Of a DNA stretch of 64,000 nucleotides, positions 32,038 through 46,334 are shown piece by piece (the stretch's first letter is position 1; each line of letters begins with the position of its first letter). Origin of the DNA: Minicystis rosea (GTDB lineage Bacteria; Myxococcota_A; Polyangia; Polyangiales; Polyangiaceae); the NCBI GenBank assembly GCA_001931535.1, contig CP016211.1, positions 3,004,501-3,068,500 on the forward strand, read 5' to 3'. The notes beneath the pieces were generated by a model. The model saw nothing but the letters and a program-made list of their open reading frames with translations, did not search any database and was not told where the DNA came from. The position numbers and the translations under genes are program-made.

Positions 32038-33395
32038 ACGCTTCGCGCCGCCGGTTCCTCCAAGCGTTGGGCATCGGAGCGCCGCTCTTGCCGTTCGTTC
32101 CCGTGCTCGATGCGCACGCGACGCCGGCGCCGCCTCCCAAGCGCATCGTGTTCTTCTTCAGCTCGAACGGCACGATCCACGAGCGCTGGGTGCCGAAGAT
32201 GGTGGCGGGCAAGCTCGAGCTCAGCCCGATCCTCTCGCCTCTCGAGAAGCTCAAATCGAAGCTGCTCGTCGTCGACGGGCTCAGCCACAAAATCATCCTC
32301 GAGAAGAGCGACCGGTCCGGGCACTCCGCGGGCATGAACACGGCGCTCACGGGCACGAACAACAAGATCGTCGATCCGACCCATCCCTTGCAGAGCTTGG
32401 CGACGGGGATCTCCCTCGACCAATACCTCGCCGACAAGATCGGGGCGTCGACCAAGCTCCGCTCGATCGAGTGCGGGGTTCAAGTCGAGCCTTACGTTCC
32501 GGCCTTCGCCGCGCTGTCGTACCGCGGCCGGCTCCAGCCCATCCTGCCGGAGAACAGCCCTCTCCGCGTGTTCGATCGACTCTTTCGGGACACACCCGAT
32601 GCCGGCGCGCCCGATCGCGACGACCTCGCCGATCGGCGCCGCGTGATCGAGACCGTCTCGAAGGAGCTCGACGCCATCAAGGGACGTCTCCCCAAAGACG
32701 ATCGCATCAAGATGGAGGCGCACATCACCGCGGTGCGCGCGGTCCTCCACGGCGCGACGACCGGCGCCGGCGAGACCTTCGGGCACGCGTGTCGAAAGCC
32801 CGAGAAGCCCGCGCCGATCGACGTGTGGAAGAACGACAACATCCCCGCGATCGCCAAGCTCCACATGGACCTCGTGGCCCTCGCGTTCGCGTGTGATCTG
32901 ACGCGCGTCGCCACGGTCCAGTTCGGCAACGCCGGCGCGAGCCACCGGTTCACGTGGCTCGGGCGCGAGTTCGTGAGCGATCCCGCGCTCCCCGCGACGT
33001 GTCAGGCCAGAGGCTTCCATGCGCTCGCGCATCGGGAGGCGGACGCGGTGTCGCGCGACAAGCTCGTCCGGATCAACACTTGGTATTCGCAGCAGCTCGC
33101 CTACCTCTTGGAGAAGCTCGCTTCGATCCCCGAGGGCGGCGGCAACGTGCTCGATCACACGGCGGTCGTCTGGGTCAACGAGCTCGGCAACGGCACGCAC
33201 GGCCACGAGCGAACACCGTGGGTCATCGCCGGCAGCGCCGGTGGTTTCTTCAAGACGGGGCAGCTCTTGTCGTTCCCCGGGCAGCCGCACAACCGTCTGC
33301 TCGTGACGCTATGCCACGCGATGGGCGTCGCCACCGACGTGTTCGGCGATCCGGACTATTGCAAAGGCGGTCCGTTGAGCGGCGCCACGCGCTGA
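32034..33395 (+). CDS. DUF1552 family exported protein
   Basis: The GTG at 32034 overlaps the preceding TGA, giving 453 residues. The N-terminus SRRRFLQALGIGAPLLPF resembles a twin-arginine signal. Conserved features include 'RIVFFFSSNG', 'DGLSHK', 'GHSAGMNTALTG', 'ISLDQYLA', and 'NELGNGTHGHERTPWVIAGS' near the end. DUF1552 proteins are predicted alkaline-phosphatase/sulfatase-like folds of unknown activity. Export by Tat fits folding with a metal or cofactor before transport. The gene forms a two-gene operon with the DUF1592 protein. Confidence 0.85.
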   Translation: MNASRRRFLQALGIGAPLLPFVPVLDAHATPAPPPKRIVFFFSSNGTIHERWVPKMVAGKLELSPILSPLEKLKSKLLVVDGLSHKIILEKSDRSGHSAGMNTALTGTNNKIVDPTHPLQSLATGISLDQYLADKIGASTKLRSIECGVQVEPYVPAFAALSYRGRLQPILPENSPLRVFDRLFRDTPDAGAPDRDDLADRRRVIETVSKELDAIKGRLPKDDRIKMEAHITAVRAVLHGATTGAGETFGHACRKPEKPAPIDVWKNDNIPAIAKLHMDLVALAFACDLTRVATVQFGNAGASHRFTWLGREFVSDPALPATCQARGFHALAHREADAVSRDKLVRINTWYSQQLAYLLEKLASIPEGGGNVLDHTAVVWVNELGNGTHGHERTPWVIAGSAGGFFKTGQLLSFPGQPHNRLLVTLCHAMGVATDVFGDPDYCKGGPLSGATR

Positions 33396-33416
33396 TCTCG
33401 CGACGCAGGTCGGGGC

Positions 33417-35029
33417 TCACGCCGCCGCTTCGCCCTCGCCCTCCATCTCCGATCGTCGCGGCACCTCCACGGTGAACGCCGCGCCCGCGCCCGGCGCGCT
33501 GCGCACGTACACGCGGCCGCCGTGTGCCCTCACGATCTGGTGCACGATCCAGAGCCCCAGGCCGAACCCGCTGAAGTTGCGCACCGATCCGACGCGCTCG
33601 AAGCGCTCGAAGATGCGCTCGTGCGCCTCGCTGGGGATGCCCATCCCATGATCGCGGACCGTCACGCGGACGACGTCTTCGTCCTCGCCGAGCTGGAGCT
33701 CGATGGGCTTGCCGGCGCCGTACTTGATCGCGTTGCCGAGCAGGTTCGTGATCACCTGATCCATCCGCAGCCGATCCCAGCGTCCCAGCGCGCGCGTCAC
33801 CCCGCGCACCGCGATCGACGATCCCGCGCGCTCCGCCTCCTCGCGCAGCCGGCCGGCGACCTCGTCGACCACGACGCGCAGATCCAACTCGGTGAGATCG
33901 AGCGCGATCCCACCGACGCTCAAGCGCGACACGTCGAGCAGCCGATCGACGAGGACCTCGAGCCGCATGACGGCCGCGTCGATGCCGCGCATGCGCTCCA
34001 AGAGGCGCGGGGACGCGTGCTCGGGCTTGTCGAGATCGCGAAGCATGGCATCCATCCGCAGGCGGATGGGGGTGATGGGCGTCTTCAGCTCGTGCGCCGC
34101 CAGCGCGAGGAAATCGTTCCGCGCGCGGATGCCTTCTTGCAGGTCGCGCACGAGCTCGGCGCGATCGATCTCGATCTGCTTGCGCTCGCTTATGTCCTCC
34201 ACGATGGCCACGATGCGGCGCGCGCCGCCCGACGCGGGATCGCGGACCACCGACAAGGTCACGTGCCCCCAGAGCGGCGCTCCCGAGGCCGTCGTCAAGC
34301 GATGCTCGCCCGTGTACGACGTGCCCGCGCTCCGCACGCGGGCGACGCGATCTTCGAGCGCGGCCCGCTCGTCGTCTTCGCCCATCTCCGCGAGGCCGCG
34401 CCCGATCAGCGCCGCCGGCTCGTGGTGGAGGATGGTCGCGAGCCGGTGGTTGACGAAGAGCCAGCGCCCGTCGCGATCGGCGTGGCCGATCCCGATCGGC
34501 GCCTGCTCGAAGGTGAGCTGGTAGAGCGCCTCGCTCTCGCGCAGCGCGCCCTCCGCGCGCTCGCGCAGGAGCAGTTGCTCGCGCAGCTCCACCTCGCGGA
34601 GCCGAGCCTCTTTCTCCTCCAGCCGCCGCCGCTGCCGGTAGAGCTCCACGAACACGGCCACCTTCGCGCGCACCGCGTGCGGCTCCACCGGCTTACGCAG
34701 GTAGTCCACCGCGCCGACGGTGTACCCCTGGAAGATGTGCTCCATGTCGTAGACCGAAGCGGTGATGAAGATGATGGGGATGAGCTTCGACTGCTCGCGC
34801 TCCTTGATGATCGAGGCCGTCTCGAAGCCATCCATCCCCGGCATGGCCACGTCGAGGAGGATCACCGCGAAGTCCTGCCGGAGCACCTGCGCCAGCGCCT
34901 CCGGCCCGGAGCGGGCCATGACGACGTTGTACTCCGGCCGATCCAGGACCGCGTGCACCGACAGGAGGTTGCTCGGCCGATCGTCGACGAGCAGGATGTT
35001 GACCGTGCCCTCCGCGCCCGCGTTGCGGC

Positions 35030-35033
<4 letters not shown>
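33417..35033 (-). CDS. Hybrid sensor histidine kinase (REC-PAS-HisKA-HATPase)
   Basis: The GTG at 35033 overlaps the stop of the upstream kinase (GTGA). The 538-residue protein begins with a receiver domain (phospho-acceptor Asp61 in 'VILLDVAMPG'; Lys114 in 'LRKPVEP'). A coiled coil follows to about 165, then a PAS domain (~170-285), HisKA with His314 in 'LALAAHELKTPI', and HATPase ('QVITNLLGNAIKYG', 'DHGMGIP', 'GFGLGLWIV'). There is no membrane segment. The N-terminal receiver suggests it takes a phosphoryl signal from the adjacent HAMP-array kinase. Confidence 0.9.
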
Positions 35034-40003
<4,970 letters not shown>

Positions 40004-40343
40004 CGAATCCTCGACGGCCATCGCGACGATGGCGGCGCGGGTGGACAGCGGCAGGCTTCGGCGGCGCGGCGTGGAGGAGATACCCTCGAGAGACGAAGGC
40101 GCCTCGCACGGTGATTTCCCGAGCTCGATCGCTCGCGGCGGGTGGAGCTCGGGCGCCGGGACGACACGTCTCCGACCCGCGAGATATTCCTTCGGAGGAG
40201 CTTCCCCGCAAGCTCGGGGCGCCGGCGCCGCGCGCGCGAAACGAGCGAGCCCGGCTCGCACGCTCGTCTCTACGGACCTCGAGGGGAGGGGATTGACGAT
40301 GTGGAGATATCGAGTCGCGCCGGCGCGAGATATCGAATCTCGA
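40004..40343. other. Intergenic region between response regulator and HAMP kinase
   Basis: 340 nt with no supported gene. The perfect palindrome TCGCGCCGGCGCGA (40315-40328) lies 16 nt downstream of the response-regulator stop (minus strand) and may terminate it. A direct repeat GAGATATCGA flanks it. The promoter of the large kinase should lie here, but no clear hexamers stand out. Confidence 0.4.
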
Positions 40344-40718
40344 TCAGCTCGGCGGCGGGGGCACGATGCACGGCTGGCAGAAGCGCTCGACCTCGTGCAG
40401 GACGTCGTCGAGCGCGACCGGCTTGCGCAGCACCCGAACCCCATCCGAGGGCATCGGTCCGTTCGCCGCCGACACGATGACGACCGGGATCTCGGCGAGA
40501 TCCGGGTCCGCGCGCACGTGGGCCAAGAGCTCGGTCCCATCCATCACGGGCATCATCAAGTCGAGCAGCATCAGACACGGGCGCTCGCCGCGCTCCAGCA
40601 CGTCGAGCGCCTGCCGGCCGTGGACGGCCGTCTCGACACGGTAGCCTTCGTCCGCCAACACCTCGCGCAGGCACTGGCGAATGTCGTCGTCGTCATCGAC
40701 CACCAAGACGTAGGGCAT
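40344..40718 (-). CDS. Single-domain response regulator
   Basis: The 124-residue stand-alone receiver has acidic pocket residues in '[12 protein letters not shown]', phospho-acceptor Asp53 in '[13 protein letters not shown]', the Thr/Ser position in 'VVIVSAANG', and Lys in '[10 protein letters not shown]'. It ends with Pro-Pro-Pro-Pro-Ser and has no output domain. Its place just upstream of the two kinases on the same strand suggests a shared phosphorelay. Confidence 0.88.
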   Translation of the reverse strand: MPYVLVVDDDDDIRQCLREVLADEGYRVETAVHGRQALDVLERGERPCLMLLDLMMPVMDGTELLAHVRADPDLAEIPVVIVSAANGPMPSDGVRVLRKPVALDDVLHEVERFCQPCIVPPPPS

Positions 40719-40927
40719 GCCCGCGCATGTAGACGGTCCCGCCCGGATGTCATCTGCCTCGTCCCGCACCCTTGGTCGAATCAGGCTCGACCCGACGCGC
40801 GGCACGGCGTCGCGGAGGTGACCGTCGAAATGGCAGATGCCCCTGGATTTCAAGGCGACCGCGCACGCCTGGGCGACACCGGATCGAATTGATTGGAGCT
40901 CAAACGATCGGCATCGCCTCACACCCG

Positions 40928-40954
40928 CGCTCGCCTCGCATCTCCCTGCGAGCG
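40928..40954 (-). terminator. Hairpin downstream of the metalloprotease gene
   Basis: CGCTCGC (40928-40934) and GCGAGCG (40948-40954) form a 7-bp stem about 60 nt past the protease stop on the minus strand. Surrounding sequence to 40719 shows nothing else. Confidence 0.35.
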
Positions 40955-41015
40955 TGCCGAGCGAGCGTCCTCACCAGCGCACGCGCACCGCCTCGGGGCG
41001 CTCCGTGGGCTCACC

Positions 41016-41861
41016 CTACGGGCTTCCATAGAGCGTGCGCGCGCCCGAGATGTCGAACGGCGTGAGCAGGTAGTCGCCCTCGTTCGATCCGGCGCACCGG
41101 CTCCACGCGTTGTAGTGCATCACCGATCGCGCGTCGTACGGCGTGAGCGCGCGCCACTCGGGACGCTCCACGCACAACCCGTTGGCTTCCGGCCGCGTGT
41201 GCTCGTGCCGGAAGCCGAGGACGTGGCCGAGCTCGTGACGGAGGACGCCCGTCAGCGTCTTGGGCGCGGCGTCCGCGACGTTGTCCAAGTCGACGAACAG
41301 CTCGTGCATCCCGCGCGTCGCCAAGCTCGGATAGAACGAGCGGCCGTTGTACGTCGTGCCGTACGCCGGGACGACTTGGAAGAGGACGTTCTCGTTGTCG
41401 GAGTTGCAGGTGCGATCCTCTTGGCTCCGGTGCACGAAGCGCACTTCCGCGGCGCGCGACCAGTCGGCCGCGGCCGTGACCATGGCGCTCGCCACCTCGT
41501 CGTGACGCGCGCCGAACCGCGGAGACACGCAGTAGGTGATGTTCATCTTCTGCGTCTCGCTCCAACGGTCGTCGGCGCCGTCGTCGCGCCGGTTGACGAT
41601 GAGCGCGCCCGGCTGCGTGTGCTCCGCGTGATACTCGCGGAGGGACGCTTCGTCGTGGACCCCGATGTCGTCCTCGACGAGATAGGCGCCGTCGTTGGGA
41701 TCGCGCGGGAGGCGCGCCTTCCACTCCTCGAAGCTCAGGTAAGTATCACCGACGGGCTCGCTCGCATCGGGGCGAGGGTCGTCGGTGCAGCTCAGCGGCG
41801 CGAGCAAGGCTGCGGCCGACAGCGGGACGAGTGATCGACGCAGAGATGGCGGCAGGCACAT
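41016..41861 (-). CDS. Zinc metalloprotease lipoprotein (astacin/matrixin-like metzincin)
   Basis: The 281-residue protein has a lipoprotein signal (lipobox PLSC, Cys25) and a zinc site H209-E-L-G-H213-V-L-G-F-R-H219-E, which fits the metzincin HExxHxxGxxH followed by Glu, as in astacins. A Met-turn lies in 'SVMHYNAWSRC'. Between Cys25 and the catalytic domain sits a ~70-residue segment that may be a propeptide. It should act on the cell surface, for example in predation or matrix turnover. Specificity is unknown. Confidence 0.87.
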   Translation of the reverse strand: MCLPPSLRRSLVPLSAAALLAPLSCTDDPRPDASEPVGDTYLSFEEWKARLPRDPNDGAYLVEDDIGVHDEASLREYHAEHTQPGALIVNRRDDGADDRWSETQKMNITYCVSPRFGARHDEVASAMVTAAADWSRAAEVRFVHRSQEDRTCNSDNENVLFQVVPAYGTTYNGRSFYPSLATRGMHELFVDLDNVADAAPKTLTGVLRHELGHVLGFRHEHTRPEANGLCVERPEWRALTPYDARSVMHYNAWSRCAGSNEGDYLLTPFDISGARTLYGSP

Positions 41862-42353
41862 ACGTGACTCCTTGAACGGGCCCCATCGGGGTCGCGGTCA
41901 CGAATGCATCGAGCCCGCGCGATGCGATCGCAATCGAGGTCGCGCATCAAATCACCCGCAGGAGCTCGCGAAGAGGCTCGTCGTCACCCGCCGGTGGCCG
42001 AACCGCGCTCGTGGAGCGTGCTCAGCGAACCTCCGCGAGCGCCGCACGGGATCGGCTGCATGACCGCGCCTCCACACCCTCGCTCGAGACTCCGAGTCTC
42101 CGACACCGCTTCACGCCGCGAGCACATCCATTCAAGGAGCTTCGCCGCACTCGACCGCTCCTCATTCACACGGCGGGGACTCGCGTCCCCGCCGCCCCAG
42201 CGGCAAAGCCGTTGGGGCCCCACCACCCCGCGATCCACCCGCGATTTCCAGCACGCTTCGCCGCTTCGGGCCTAGCGTTCGTCGCGTCCGGACGCATGAG
42301 GGAGGGCGAAGTCATCGGCCGCGTGAATCAGAGGGGCGTGAGAGCGGGCAGCG
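41862..42353. other. 492-nt gap without a supported gene
   Basis: Apart from the tandem hairpins at 42172-42217 I find no gene or clear promoter. Codon structure is poor in all frames. Confidence 0.4.
42172..42217. terminator. Two adjacent strong hairpins
   Basis: GGCGGGGAC (42172-42180), loop TCGC, GTCCCCGCC (42185-42193) is a perfect 9-bp stem. It is followed by CCCCAGCGGC (42195-42204), loop AAA, GCCGTTGGGG (42208-42217), a 10-bp stem with one G-U pair. They lie ~137 nt past the DUF2304 stop (minus strand) and upstream of the metalloprotease gene. They may form a double terminator or part of a structured RNA. Confidence 0.45.
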
Positions 42354-42713
42354 TCAGCCGTCGCGGCGAGGGATCTCCCGCGCCGAAGCGACGGCCTGCG
42401 CGCGCACCAATTGGGTGAGCCGCTCCGCGTCTTCCCACCGGCGGCGCCGCCCCACGAGCGACTCCCGCACGAGCCAGATCACGAGCGGATACAACACGAA
42501 GTCGACACCGCGACCGATGCCCACCGCGTGAGCCAGCCCGGTCGCCACATCGGGAAAGGCGATGAAGAACGCGCCCCCCAGAAACACCACGGCCTCCACC
42601 ACCAGCATGCGGCGCGCGCGCCCTCGGAGCGTGGCCCAATCGAAGAACAGGAGACCGCCGACGAGCGCGAGAAGGGCGAGGGCGGCGAGGTTCAGGTTCA
42701 TGGCCGGCGTCAC
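42354..42713 (-). CDS. DUF2304 family small membrane protein
   Basis: The 119-residue protein has three hydrophobic helices ('LAALALLALVGGLLFF', 'LVVEAVVFLGGAFFIAF', 'VDFVLYPLVIWLV') and a basic C-terminus with 'RRWEDAERLTQLVRAQA'. DUF2304 proteins sit next to glycosyltransferases of the GT2/DPM1 type and are thought to assist polyprenyl-phosphate sugar transfer. The GTG start overlaps the GT2 stop (GTGA at 42710-42713). Confidence 0.75.
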   Translation of the reverse strand: MTPAMNLNLAALALLALVGGLLFFDWATLRGRARRMLVVEAVVFLGGAFFIAFPDVATGLAHAVGIGRGVDFVLYPLVIWLVRESLVGRRRRWEDAERLTQLVRAQAVASAREIPRRDG

Positions 42714-43429
42714 TTCGTCTCTTCGAACAGATATCGATAGAACAGATCACGTAGAATCGCGAAGGCCCCGAGAGACGCTTGGCCCTTGGCCAGCGTCTCC
42801 CGCGTGTAACGCACGCTCACCGGCACTTCGACCACGCGGATCCGCTCGCCGCGCCGGGCCCGCGCCACCTGCCTCGTGATCTCGGTGGCATGCGCCATCC
42901 GATTCTCGCGGATCTGCACCCGCTCGAGCGCCCGCCGGCTGAAGGCCCGAAGCCCATTGTGCGCATCGGAGAGCGCGAGCCCCGTCACCGCCCGCTCGAA
43001 GAGGCGCGCCGCGTGGAGGAGCGCGCGCCGCGGCGCCGGAACGTTGGAGTTGCCCCGAAAGCGATCGCCCAGGGCCACGTCGGCGCCGTCGTCGATGGCC
43101 GAGACCAGCGCGGCCACGTCCTCGACGCGGTGCTGGCCATCGCTATCCATCGTCACGTACGCGGCAAACGATCCCTCGCGCAGCGCGAGCTGCCGCGCGG
43201 TCTCCAGCGCGGCGCCCTGTCCCAAGTTCACCGCGTGGCGCGCCAGCACCAGGCGAAACCCTTCGCTCGGCGCGGGAAGATCGGCCGCATCGATGGCCGC
43301 CTCACTGCCATCGTCGACCAAGAAGACGCAGACGCCCCCGAGCGCCTCGGCCCGCGCGCGCACGCCGCGGAGGGTCTCCGCGAGCCGCCCAGGCTCATTG
43401 AAAGCAGGCATCAGAATGGCAATCGGCAT
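42710..43429 (-). CDS. Family 2 glycosyltransferase (DPM1-like)
   Basis: From the ATG at 43429 (239 residues) the GT-A fold is direct: 'IAILMPAFNEPGRLAETL', 'CVFLVDDGSEAAID', 'NLGQGAALETA', and the metal-binding 'YVTMDSDGQHRVEDV'. 'DAHNGLRAFSRRAL' and 'IRVVEVPVSVRYTRETLAKGQ' match the polyprenyl-phosphate mannosyl/glucosyltransferase branch. An in-frame extension to 43516 lacks similarity. It acts at the inner membrane with the coupled DUF2304 protein, probably feeding a cell-envelope glycan. Confidence 0.87.
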   Translation of the reverse strand: MPIAILMPAFNEPGRLAETLRGVRARAEALGGVCVFLVDDGSEAAIDAADLPAPSEGFRLVLARHAVNLGQGAALETARQLALREGSFAAYVTMDSDGQHRVEDVAALVSAIDDGADVALGDRFRGNSNVPAPRRALLHAARLFERAVTGLALSDAHNGLRAFSRRALERVQIRENRMAHATEITRQVARARRGERIRVVEVPVSVRYTRETLAKGQASLGAFAILRDLFYRYLFEETK

Positions 43430-43867
43430 CGGCGCGGCCGAGCTTAGCACCACCGCGCCCGCGCTGCGGAGCGACGTGGATCCAATGCCCTCGGCGAGCT
43501 TCGTGGTCGCCATCACCGGCCCGCGCCGCGCCTCGCTCCGCCGCGTCCCGTGCGAGCCTCGATGCCCTTCGTCCCGAGCCCCAAGCTGCCGCGGCGAACG
43601 ATCATGCGCACCGCGTCACCGAGGCGCCGCAAAACGGCTCTCGCATCACGAGCGGATTGGACTCCACCTCTCGATTCACCGCGACCATTGCATGACGAAT
43701 CCTCGTCGCTCCCCCGGACACGACCTTGCGATGGCGCCGAAGCAACACCGCAGCGCTGTTCCATGCACGAGCCTCGAGCCCGCCACGCGCAGGACCATCC
43801 TCCATTCGCTGCACGCGAGGGGAGGCCCGTCGTCTCGGAGAAGCGCTCGATCCACGGAGGTAGGATG
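43430..43867. other. 438-nt divergent gap
   Basis: Between the GT2 gene and the Cys-rich small protein. I see no supported gene. GGAGG at 43856-43860 is the ribosome-binding site of the next gene. Confidence 0.4.
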
Positions 43868-44245
43868 ATGCTCCCGCGCCCCACGCCGGTCCGATCGCCG
43901 GCACGATTTCGCTGGATTCGTTCGGTCACGGTCGTGATCGGCTTCTCGCTGCTCGTCGCGGGCGGCGGCCTCCGGGAGGACGAGCTCGAATGCGAGCAAG
44001 CCTTCGCCCACCTGAAAGCCTGCTGCCCCGACTTCGACCACACGGAGATCAGCTGTGTCTACAGCACCTTTTGCAACCTGGTCCTCCCGGATCTCTCGAT
44101 CCCCGAGAGCCAATGCATCGTTCAACGCTCCTGTGAAGACATCGTCCAAGGCGGTATCTGCGAGCGTGCCCGCAATCGCCCCTTCGAGTCGAGCCAAACC
44201 GATCCCGAGGGCAACGCCATCTCTTTCCCTCCGGTGTGCCAATGA
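43868..44245 (+). CDS. Small Cys-rich exported protein
   Basis: The ATG at 43868 is 7 nt after GGAGG. Another ATG at 43865 is too close. The protein (125 residues) has an N-terminal hydrophobic segment 'VTVVIGFSLLVAGGG' without a lipobox, then ~80 residues with eight cysteines ('CEQAFAHLKACCPDFD', 'SCVYSTFCNL', 'CIVQRSCEDI', 'GICERA'), suggesting a disulfide-rich helical domain. Function is unknown. It is coupled to the next gene by ATGA. Confidence 0.65.
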   Translation: MLPRPTPVRSPARFRWIRSVTVVIGFSLLVAGGGLREDELECEQAFAHLKACCPDFDHTEISCVYSTFCNLVLPDLSIPESQCIVQRSCEDIVQGGICERARNRPFESSQTDPEGNAISFPPVCQ

Positions 44246-44928
44246 ACACCCGAGTCACCTTCATCGCATCTGCGATCACGACACTGATCCTCTCCGCACC
44301 GGGCTCGGCCCGCGCCGACGATCCCATCGTCGTATCCATTCCCGCGCCGCCCATCGTGCCTCTTCCGGTCCCGCCCGCAGGTCCGTATCCGCCGCCGTAT
44401 CCTTATGGAGTCGCGCCCTATCCGCCGCCTCCACTCGTGGTCTCTCCAGCAGAGATGCCGCCGCCCGAGCCGGAGAGACCGCGTCACTTCTCCTTCAAGG
44501 CCTTTGCGGGACCGGCCTATCGAAGGGTCTACGATATCCCCATCTCGGCCGCGGACGTGGGCCTCTCCTTCGGCTCGCAGCGTGGCATTTACGGCGAGAT
44601 CGGCGCCCTCCTCGGCCGCACCGATCAAGGCCTCTTCACTTGGCAGATTCGCCCCCAAGCCACCTTCGAGTGGCCGCTCGGCCGCGTGCGCCTCGGGTTC
44701 GGCGCGGGCTTCACCATGATTGGGATTCAGCGCGCCACCCGGGACTCGTACCTCGTGGGCTTCGGCGTCGGCGCCACCGGCTTCGCCAGCGTCGATCTCG
44801 TGCGATCCGCGCGCGGCAACGCGCTCTTCCTCGCCGGCAAGATGGCGCTCGACGTGCTCCCCGGCGGGAGCACCGACTCCACCGCCGTGCTTTGGGGGCC
44901 GAGCGCGCTGCTCGGCTTCCGCTACTGA
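44242..44928 (+). CDS. Exported barrel-like protein with proline-rich linker
   Basis: The ATG overlaps the upstream TGA. The 228-residue protein has a Sec signal (cleavage near GSARA), a 50-residue Pro/Val/Tyr linker (PPPYPYGVAPYPPPP) and a beta-rich domain with alternating hydrophobic strands ('GIYGEIGALLG', 'VRLGFGAGFTMIGI', 'YLVGFGVGATGFASV') ending in 'GPSALLGFRY'. The terminal aromatic residue fits an outer-membrane beta-barrel. The ligand and role are unknown. Confidence 0.65.
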   Translation: MNTRVTFIASAITTLILSAPGSARADDPIVVSIPAPPIVPLPVPPAGPYPPPYPYGVAPYPPPPLVVSPAEMPPPEPERPRHFSFKAFAGPAYRRVYDIPISAADVGLSFGSQRGIYGEIGALLGRTDQGLFTWQIRPQATFEWPLGRVRLGFGAGFTMIGIQRATRDSYLVGFGVGATGFASVDLVRSARGNALFLAGKMALDVLPGGSTDSTAVLWGPSALLGFRY

Positions 44929-45067
44929 CATCGCGTCGAAGGCGAAGCGAAGAGCCGCGGTTCCATCGCTGACACGAGGGGCGCCCTCCGGTGCGCTGAA
45001 TGACACCCTGTCAACGTCGGGCGCGCTGGAAGGGGCGAGCGCGGGCACGTGTTATCGTCCCACCCTC

Positions 45068-46000
<933 letters not shown>

Positions 46001-46003
<3 letters not shown>

Positions 46004-46016
46004 GGTGATCACCTCA
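46001..46016. promoter_or_regulatory. Perfect 16-bp palindrome at the moxR stop
   Basis: TGAGGTGATCACCTCA includes the moxR stop codon. GATCACCTC recurs at 46233-46241, just before the VgrG promoter's -10. It may be an operator, a short hairpin, or a mark of the island boundary. Confidence 0.35.
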
Positions 46017-46220
46017 TGCATTCGTGCGCTGGCCGATGGGACGGTCATCAGCCAGCGAGGTTCTAGGGTAGGGCGCCACACGCCGGCACGCCGAGTCATC
46101 GCGCGCTCGCTGTGCGGGGCCCGTGGCACGCCATCGAGGGCTCTGCAGAGGCGTCACGACGTGTGCGAAGAACGTTGCGGAACGTGCTCGATTTGCAGCG
46201 GGACGACGGAGCTCCCGTCG

Positions 46221-46249
46221 TTGCGAGCAGACGATCACCTCGCTAGGGT
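46221..46249 (+). promoter_or_regulatory. Promoter of the VgrG operon
   Basis: TTGCGA (46221-46226), a 17-nt spacer and TAGGGT (46244-46249). The next ATG is at 46257, so transcription probably begins at or next to it. A second TAGGGT at 46064-46069 lacks a matching -35. The rest of 46017-46220 shows no gene. Confidence 0.5.
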
Positions 46250-46256
46250 AGCCGCG

Positions 46257-46334
46257 ATGCGCGTTGCACCGCCCGTGTGCCGTTCCGTCGTGGCAGTGTC
46301 CTTCTTCACCGCACCTACGGAGGCAGAGACGTGA
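46257..46334 (+). CDS. Possible 25-residue leader peptide before vgrG
   Basis: The ATG at 46257 starts a short frame (MRVAPPVCRSVVAVSFFTAP...) ending at a TGA (46332-46334) that overlaps the vgrG GTG at 46331 (GTGA). Its start coincides with the expected transcription start, so it could be translated leaderlessly and couple ribosomes to vgrG. There is no evidence that the peptide itself has a function. Confidence 0.35.
   Translation: MRVAPPVCRSVVAVSFFTAPTEAET

Noticed and set aside
43513..44043. A minus-strand 176-codon frame in the gap before the Cys-rich protein
   Set aside because: It has Ser/Arg/Gly composition and no ribosome-binding site, and it overlaps the plus-strand gene with a good start.
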